In this document: one piece after another, positions 57,029 through 64,000 of the stretch
Numbering within the stretch: the first letter of the stretch is position 1
Layout: every line of letters begins with the position of its first letter
Origin: Acetobacteraceae bacterium H6797
GTDB lineage: Bacteria > Pseudomonadota > Alphaproteobacteria > Acetobacterales > Acetobacteraceae
Direction of reading: 5' to 3'
Length of the DNA stretch: 64,000 nucleotides
Assembly: GCA_015223225.1 (NCBI GenBank)
Contig: JADFCQ010000002.1
Coordinates: 186,001 to 250,000 of the forward strand
Notes under the pieces: model-generated
The model's database searches: none
Seen by the model: only the letters and a program-made list of their open reading frames with translations
What the model was told of the DNA's origin: nothing
Position numbers and translations under genes: made by a program

Positions 57029-58630
57029 TCAGGTCTTCGAGACGTTCCAGAAGAAGGGCACGGGCGCCTTGACGACGCCAGACACATTCTTCCGCCACGC
57101 CTGATAGGACAGGAAGAAGCCCGTGGGGGCCCACATCCCGTCATCCACGGCGGCCTTGTTCATCTTGGCCACCGCGACTTTCTCCGCGTCGAACGTGGAG
57201 GCGGCGAACCATTCGTCGCGCGCCGCCTCGATCGTGTCGCTCTTGGGCCAGCCGAACCACGCGGCATCGCCATTGGCGCGCATCGCGGTATAGCTGGAGG
57301 GATTCACGCAATCCGCGCCGGCATGCCAGGTGTGGAACACGTTCCACCCCCCTTCGCTGGGCGGCTTCTTCACCGCGCGGCGGGCACCCACGGTGCCCCA
57401 GTCCGTCGCGACGAAATCCACATTGATGCCGATCCGCTTCATCATATCGGCCGAGACGTCGCCGAAGGATTTCGTGATCGGCTGGTCCTGCGCGACGAGG
57501 AGCGTCACCGGCTCGTTGTTATAACCCGATTCGGCCAGCAGCCGCTTCGCCAGGTCGTAATTGCGCGGGCCCTTCATGATGGCCCCGCCCTCTTCCGTGT
57601 AGAGCGGCGTATCGGGCGTGAAATAGCCGCCCATCACCTTCCACAGCTTCTCGTCGTCGCCGACGAGGGCGCGCATGTAATCCTCCTGGCTCAGTGCGGC
57701 GAGGATCGCCTGGCGGGCCTTCACCTTGTTGAAAGGCGGGTGGAGGTGGTTCATGCGGAAGGAGCCGACATTGCCGAGCGGGTCGGCGATATCGACATTG
57801 ATGTTCCGGTTGCGCCGCAGCACGGGCACGAGGTCGGTGATGGGGTTCTCCCACCAATCCACCTCGCCGTTCTGTAACGCCGCGGCGGCCGTCGCCGGGT
57901 CGGGCATGATGACCCATTCGACGCGGTCGATCAGCACGCGCTTGCCGCCGGCGAGCCACGAGGGCGCTTCCTGCCGCGGCACGTAATCGGCGAATTTCTC
58001 GAAGACGGCCTTCGCCCCCGGCACCCATTCCTCCTTCTTGAAGCGGAACGGGCCGGAGCCGACATATTCGGTGATCTGGGAGAAGGGATCGGTCTTGGCG
58101 ATCCGCTCCGGCATCATGAAGGCCACGGGCGAGTTGTTCTTGCCCAGCGCCAGCTTCATCTTCGGATAGGGCGACTTCAGGACCCATTTGAAGGTCCGGT
58201 CATCGACCGCGGTGAGTTCCTGCTGGATCGCGCGGATCATCTGGCCCATCGGGTCGCGCACGGCCCAGCGCGCGAGGCTGGCCACGCAATCCTTGGCGCG
58301 CACGGGCTCGCCGTCATGGAACTTCAGGCCGCTGCGCAGCTTGAAGGTCCAGGTCAGGCCATCGGCGGAGACTTCCTCGCTTTCGACCATCTGCCGCTGC
58401 GGCTCGATCTTCTCGTCCACGCCGTAGAGCGTGTCCCAGACCATCGCCGAGGCATTGCGCACGACGTATTGGGTGCCCCAGATCGGGTCGAAATTCGCCA
58501 GATTGGCCTGCGGCACGAATTTGAGGGTGCGCGCGGCGGCGCCTTGCGAATAGGCGGGGGCCGAGAGCCCTCCGAGCCCGCCGAGCAGGATGCCTCCCCC
58601 CGACGCTTTCAGGAAACTTCTGCGATCCAT
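57029..58630 (-). CDS. ABC transporter substrate-binding protein 1 (DppA/SBP_bac_5)
   Basis: 533 residues from ATG at 58630, with a twin-arginine signal DRRSFLKASGGGILLGGL. SBP_bac_5 family core with FVPQANLANFDPIW, FKLRSGLKFHDGEPVRA and PFFWNVSKT at the end. It is a close paralogue of the neighbouring SBP-2 (same length and order of motifs). Tat export suggests folding or a cofactor before export. Ligand unknown; DppA-like proteins carry peptides, opines, glutathione and others. Confidence 0.92.
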   Translation of the reverse strand: MDRRSFLKASGGGILLGGLGGLSAPAYSQGAAARTLKFVPQANLANFDPIWGTQYVVRNASAMVWDTLYGVDEKIEPQRQMVESEEVSADGLTWTFKLRSGLKFHDGEPVRAKDCVASLARWAVRDPMGQMIRAIQQELTAVDDRTFKWVLKSPYPKMKLALGKNNSPVAFMMPERIAKTDPFSQITEYVGSGPFRFKKEEWVPGAKAVFEKFADYVPRQEAPSWLAGGKRVLIDRVEWVIMPDPATAAAALQNGEVDWWENPITDLVPVLRRNRNINVDIADPLGNVGSFRMNHLHPPFNKVKARQAILAALSQEDYMRALVGDDEKLWKVMGGYFTPDTPLYTEEGGAIMKGPRNYDLAKRLLAESGYNNEPVTLLVAQDQPITKSFGDVSADMMKRIGINVDFVATDWGTVGARRAVKKPPSEGGWNVFHTWHAGADCVNPSSYTAMRANGDAAWFGWPKSDTIEAARDEWFAASTFDAEKVAVAKMNKAAVDDGMWAPTGFFLSYQAWRKNVSGVVKAPVPFFWNVSKT

Positions 58631-58878
58631 GATTTGTTCTCCCAGAACCCTGTAGCTCAGCATGTTTTTCGCGTGTGAAGCCTCGGAGCGTCCGGATTTT
58701 GTTCCGGAAACAAGGGCCTTTTAGGCTCCTTTCGCCCTGTTGCGCGCCAGCCTGACGCCCAGCCTGCCGCATAGTTGGGCGGCAGACCAGCCAAACCGGG
58801 CGCCGGCCGAGGCCAGCACCCGTCTGATTCCGCTTTGTGCACGCTCCGTGCCAGCACGGGGCGCGCCCTCCCGCCGGA

Positions 58879-60477
58879 TCAGGTCCGGCGCAGATTCCAC
58901 ATGATGGCAAAGCCGGGCACGCGGCCCGTCAGGTTCTTGTTGATCGCCGTCATGGACTTGTAGGCGCCGACCGGCACATAGGGCAGCTCGTCCATCACCA
59001 CGCGCTGCATGTCGCGCGCGATGGCCTTCTGGGCATCGAGCGTCGGCGCCAGGAACCAGTCGTCGCGCAGCTTCTCCAGCTGCGGCATGTCGGGCCAGCC
59101 CGGCCAGGCCGAGGCGCCATTGCCGCGCAGCGGGCCATGCGAGGCCGGATCGACGAAATCGAAGGAGGAGAAGGAGGTAAAGAGCATGCTCCAGCCGCCC
59201 TTATCCACCGGTTCCTTGCTCGTCCGGCGCGTGACCACCGTGCCCCAGTCGGACAGCGCGATATCGGCGTTCATCCCGAGGCGGCGAAGCATATCCGCGC
59301 CCACCTGGGTCATGGCCGTGGGTGCCAGGATATCGGTCGGGCCGATCAGGCGCAGGGGCTGGTTGGTATAGCCGGCCTCCTTGAGCAGCGCCTTGGCCTT
59401 GTCGAGGCTGCGCGGGCCCTTGAGCGGCTCCAGGCCCACATCGCTCGCCAGCGGCGTGCCGGGCGTGAAGACGCCCACATCGGTCATGTAGATATCCGGC
59501 TCCGGCCCCACGATGGCCGACATGTAGTCCTCCTGGCTGATTGCGGGGAGCAGCGCCTGGCGGATCTTCTTGTCCTTGAAGGGCTCGTGCAGGTGGTTGA
59601 AGCGCATGATGCCGACCAGCGGCAGCGGGTCGATCGCCTCGATGGCGATCTGGCGGTTGCGCTTGAGCAGCGCCTGGATCTCGGGCGGCGGCTGCTCGAA
59701 CCAGTCGATCTCGCCCGTCTGCAGCGCCGCGGCCGAGGTCGCGGCATCGGTGATGATGTTCCACTCGACGCGGTCGAAATGCACCAGCTTCGGCCCGGCG
59801 GTCAGGCTCGGCGTGCCGTCCGGCGTCGGGCTGTAGGTCGGGTTGCGCTCATAGACCACGAGGCTGCCCGAATTGAACTCGTCGGCCTTGAAGCGGAAGG
59901 GGCCGCAGCCGGTATTGTCGCGCACCTGCGTGAAGGCGTCGGTCTTGGCCAGGCGCTCGGGGATGATGAAGCAGGGGCTGTTGCTGACCGTGCCGAGCGC
60001 CGAAAGCAGCATGGGGAAGCGCTGCTTGAGGCGGAAGCGGAAGCGGCGGTCGTCCAGCGCCACCACCTCCTCGACGAAGCTCGTCAGCTTCTGCCCGATC
60101 GGGTTGCGCTTCATCCAGCGCTGGATGGAGGCCACGGCATCGGCCGCGCGCACCTTCTCGCCGTCATGGAAACGGGGGCCGTCGCGCAGGGTGATCGTCA
60201 CGCTCCGCCCGTCATCCTCCTCGACCGCGCCCTCGGCGAGCTGGGGGCGGATGTTGAAGGAGGCGTCGGTGCCGTAGAGCGTGTCATGCACCATGTAGCC
60301 ATGGTTGCGGGTGATGTTCGCCGTGGTCCAGACCGCGTCGAAGGCGGTGAGATTCGCCTGCGGCACCATTTTCAACACGCGATTGCGGGCCGGCTGGGCG
60401 ATGGCGACGCGGGAAAGCGGAGCGACGCCGGCGGCAATGCCGGCGGCGGCTCCGGTCAACAGCGAGCGGCGATGCAA
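58879..60477 (-). CDS. ABC transporter substrate-binding protein 2 (DppA/SBP_bac_5)
   Basis: 532 residues from TTG at 60477, chosen because GAGGAGG precedes it directly and the N-terminus HRRSLLTGAAAGIAAGVAP forms a Tat/Sec signal. Core motifs mirror SBP-1: MVPQANLTAFDAVW, ITLRDGPRFHDGEKVRA, and FAIMWNLRRT at the C-terminus. It lies upstream of SBP-1; the 248-base gap carries no clear promoter or terminator. A single ABC system with two tandem binding proteins suggests two related ligands. Confidence 0.91.
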   Translation of the reverse strand: MHRRSLLTGAAAGIAAGVAPLSRVAIAQPARNRVLKMVPQANLTAFDAVWTTANITRNHGYMVHDTLYGTDASFNIRPQLAEGAVEEDDGRSVTITLRDGPRFHDGEKVRAADAVASIQRWMKRNPIGQKLTSFVEEVVALDDRRFRFRLKQRFPMLLSALGTVSNSPCFIIPERLAKTDAFTQVRDNTGCGPFRFKADEFNSGSLVVYERNPTYSPTPDGTPSLTAGPKLVHFDRVEWNIITDAATSAAALQTGEIDWFEQPPPEIQALLKRNRQIAIEAIDPLPLVGIMRFNHLHEPFKDKKIRQALLPAISQEDYMSAIVGPEPDIYMTDVGVFTPGTPLASDVGLEPLKGPRSLDKAKALLKEAGYTNQPLRLIGPTDILAPTAMTQVGADMLRRLGMNADIALSDWGTVVTRRTSKEPVDKGGWSMLFTSFSSFDFVDPASHGPLRGNGASAWPGWPDMPQLEKLRDDWFLAPTLDAQKAIARDMQRVVMDELPYVPVGAYKSMTAINKNLTGRVPGFAIMWNLRRT

Positions 60478-60574
60478 GTGAGCCTCCTCGTTCGGGACGA
60501 TGGTTGCGCCCAATGGAACAGTCGCCGCCCGTCTCCGCAAGGTGACAGATGAACATTCCGTCAGACGAGGGCCG

Positions 60575-61270
60575 TCAGTAAGTCCCTTCCTCGGCCAGCG
60601 CAACGTCGAGCAGCCGCTCCAGAACCTCCGGCTCCTGCGCCCCGGCGATGGCATGGCGCTCCTGCACCACGAAACAGGGCACGCCGTTGATGCCCAGCCG
60701 ATGGGCACGGAGATTGTCGGCATGCACCGCCTCGGCCTCGGCGCCCGAGGCCAGGAAACTCAGCGCCGCATCCCCGTCCAGCCCCGCCGCGCGGGCGATG
60801 GCGGCCAGGACAAGCCGCTCGCCGATATCCCGCCCCTCGGCGAAATAGGCCTCGAAAATCCCCTCGACCACCGCCTCGGCGCCCTCATGGCTCCGCTGCC
60901 CGGCCCAGCGGACCAGGCGATGCGCGTCGAGACTCGGCGGTACCCGGCGGATGCGCTCGAAATTGAAGGTGAGCCCCTCGGCCCGGCCCAATTCGGCGAT
61001 GGTCGCATGCAGCCGGCGGGCGCGGTCCTCGCCGCCGAATTTCCGCGCCATGTAATCCTGCCGCGGCAGGCCATGGGCGCCGATATCGGGGTTGAGGAGA
61101 AAGGGCCGCCAGCGGATCTCGGCCAGGATCTCGGGCCGCGCGCGCAGCGCCCGCCGAAGCCGGGCGATGCCCAGCCGGCACCAGGGGCATACCAGGTCGA
61201 AGACGACCTCGATCTGCAATCGGGTCCGGGGCGGTGAGAGAATATTCACCTCTTCAGCATAACCTGCCAT
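60575..61270 (-). CDS. DsbA-family oxidoreductase (FrnE-like)
   Basis: 231-residue cytoplasmic thioredoxin-fold protein with the redox motif C28-P-W-C31 in LVCPWCRLGI and a DsbA-type helical insert; the cis-proline region is NGVPCFVVQ. This subgroup is often annotated 2-hydroxychromene-2-carboxylate isomerase-like or FrnE. No signal peptide. ATG at 61270. It lies just upstream of the ABC system on the same strand. Confidence 0.88.
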   Translation of the reverse strand: MAGYAEEVNILSPPRTRLQIEVVFDLVCPWCRLGIARLRRALRARPEILAEIRWRPFLLNPDIGAHGLPRQDYMARKFGGEDRARRLHATIAELGRAEGLTFNFERIRRVPPSLDAHRLVRWAGQRSHEGAEAVVEGIFEAYFAEGRDIGERLVLAAIARAAGLDGDAALSFLASGAEAEAVHADNLRAHRLGINGVPCFVVQERHAIAGAQEPEVLERLLDVALAEEGTY

Positions 61271-61346
61271 GGGGGTCCGACGCCAAGGGCGATCGCGCGG
61301 GAACCGATTCCCCTCATGATCAACCGCCGATGATCAAGGAGAGACG

Positions 61347-62876
<1,530 letters not shown>

Positions 62877-62889
62877 GGAGAACGGCGAT

Positions 62890-62904
62890 GATCTCGTTTT
62901 GTTC
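62890..62904 (+). promoter_or_regulatory. Degenerate alphaproteobacterial LexA-type site upstream of recA
   Basis: GATC-N7-GTTC at 62890-62904 differs from the alphaproteobacterial SOS box GTTC-N7-GTTC by one base. It lies 137 bases before the recA start, just ahead of a possible -35 TTGCCT and -10 TATTGT (62905-62910 and 62930-62935, 19-base spacer). No exact box was found in the gap. Suggestive only. Confidence 0.35.
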
Positions 62905-63040
62905 TTGCCTGAGAGAGCCTGTTCGCCGATATTGTGGCCAGGAAGTTCCGGCCTGCTAGGGTCGGGGCTGGCAGAACCTCACGTTTTCGTGTTCTAGATT
63001 ACAGCCAGCGGTTGAGTGAAGGCCGGAGAGGGTATCCAGA

Positions 63041-64000
63041 ATGGAAAAGACCAAGGCGCTCGATGCAGCGCTCAGCCAGATCGAGCGTGCGTTCGGCAAG
63101 GGCTCGATCATGCGCATGGGCGCGAAGCAGGCGCAGCAGGGCGAGATCGAGGTCGTGTCCTCGGGCTCCCTCGGCCTGGATATCGCGCTCGGCATCGGCG
63201 GCTTCCCCAAGGGCCGCATCATCGAGATCTATGGCCCTGAAAGCTCGGGCAAGACCACGCTGGCGCTACATGCCATCGCGGAAGCCCAAAAGAAGGGCGG
63301 CACCTGCGCCTTCGTCGACGCCGAACACGCGCTCGACCCGGGCTATGCCAAGAAGCTGGGCGTCGATATCGACAACCTGCTGATCGCCCAGCCGGATGCC
63401 GGCGAGCAGGCGCTCGAAATTACTGATACGCTGGTCCGTTCCGGCGCGGTGGACGTGCTGGTGGTCGACTCGGTCGCGGCCCTGGTGCCGCGCGCCGAGC
63501 TCGAAGGCGAGATGGGCGACAGCCATGTCGGCCTGCATGCCCGCCTCATGTCCCAGGCGCTGCGCAAGCTGACCGGCACGATCAGCCGCTCGAACACGCT
63601 GGTGATCTTCCTCAACCAGATCCGCCTCAAGATCGGCGTCATGTTCGGCAATCCCGAGACGACGACGGGCGGCAACGCGCTGAAGTTCTACGCCTCGGTC
63701 CGCCTCGAGATCCGCCGCATCGGCGCGATCAAGGATCGCGAGGAGGTCGTGGGCAACCAGACGCGCGTGAAGGTGGTGAAGAACAAGATGGCCCCGCCGT
63801 TCCGGCAGGTCGAGTTCGACATCATGTATGGCGAGGGCGTCTCCAAGGTCGGCGAGCTGATCGATCTCGGCGTGAAGGCCGGCGTGGTCGAGAAGTCGGG
63901 CGCCTGGTTCTCCTGCGACAGCCAGCGCATCGGCCAGGGCCGCGAGAACGCCAAGCAGTTCCTGCGCGACAATCCCAATATGGCCAATGCCATCGAGCAG
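63041..64000 (+). CDS. recA: Recombinase A, C-terminus cut by window edge
   Basis: 320 codons visible from ATG at 63041, of about 345-350 expected. Strand exchange and SOS co-protease. Walker [14 protein letters not shown], the beta-strand [17 protein letters not shown], the L1/L2 regions ([20 protein letters not shown]), and [18 protein letters not shown] are conserved. It follows the CckA-like kinase by 164 bases, a gene order seen in alphaproteobacteria. Confidence 0.97.
   Translation, partial: MEKTKALDAALSQIERAFGKGSIMRMGAKQAQQGEIEVVSSGSLGLDIALGIGGFPKGRIIEIYGPESSGKTTLALHAIAEAQKKGGTCAFVDAEHALDPGYAKKLGVDIDNLLIAQPDAGEQALEITDTLVRSGAVDVLVVDSVAALVPRAELEGEMGDSHVGLHARLMSQALRKLTGTISRSNTLVIFLNQIRLKIGVMFGNPETTTGGNALKFYASVRLEIRRIGAIKDREEVVGNQTRVKVVKNKMAPPFRQVEFDIMYGEGVSKVGELIDLGVKAGVVEKSGAWFSCDSQRIGQGRENAKQFLRDNPNMANAIEQ

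Overview
The window is GC-rich bacterial chromosome from an alphaproteobacterium, most likely Rhodospirillales/Acetobacteraceae (Roseomonas-like). This placement is inferred from gene order and protein style, not from a marker search. Supporting features are a lipoyl-domain E1-beta in a pdhABC-lpd cluster, an F1-only atpHAGDC operon downstream of priA, the run xerC/DUF484/transaldolase/priA/atp, and a CckA-like hybrid kinase directly before recA. No tRNA, rRNA, CRISPR array, integrase island or insertion sequence was found. Coding density is high, and the only stretch over 300 bases without a firm gene is 37599-37983.

Layout. 1-1827: a thiolase-like gene cut by the left edge, and mtgA. 2011-5267: a peroxide defence unit, ahpC-ahpF-oxyR, with an OxyR-like operator before ahpC. 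5270-5391: an array of four hairpins. 5401-11000: pyruvate dehydrogenase operon pdhA-pdhB-pdhC-GNAT-lpd on the minus strand. 11230-15773: an MFS exporter, ftsB, a TSUP carrier, an exported GH10 enzyme and a ferritin-like oxygenase. 15903-23391: priA and the F1-ATPase operon. 23460-25928: transaldolase, DUF484 and xerC.

25983-35902 is catabolic. It holds a ThDP enzyme and a minus-strand series made of serine hydrolase, TRAP carrier DctPQM, uronate dehydrogenase and M20 peptidase. A hydroxyacid dehydrogenase and a secreted protein made of two copies of one domain follow. 36129-49000 is a mosaic of single genes: a dihydroorotase-family hydrolase, a GH17 glucan enzyme, a CoA-binding protein, DUF2076, ribA with a degenerate N-terminal domain, an OmpR-type regulator, a nitroreductase, a YkuD protein, an isolated coxC, an XRE-cupin/GNAT pair, a D-amino-acid dehydrogenase and a tiny His/Pro/Arg-rich Tat peptide.

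48982-60477 is one long minus-strand block: two paralogous solute-binding proteins and a DppBCDF-type ABC importer, a terminator, then a three-subunit molybdenum hydroxylase (CoxS, CoxL, CoxM). A plausible reading is uptake followed by oxidation of an unknown compound. The window closes with a DsbA/FrnE-family oxidoreductase, a CckA-like hybrid kinase and the first 320 codons of recA.

Nothing here is clearly a new defence or mobile system. The best leads are the four-hairpin array and a related dispersed palindromic repeat, the importer/molybdenum-hydroxylase block with a Fur-like site, the duplicated secreted domain, the GNAT gene inside the pdh operon, and the degenerate N-terminal half of RibA.
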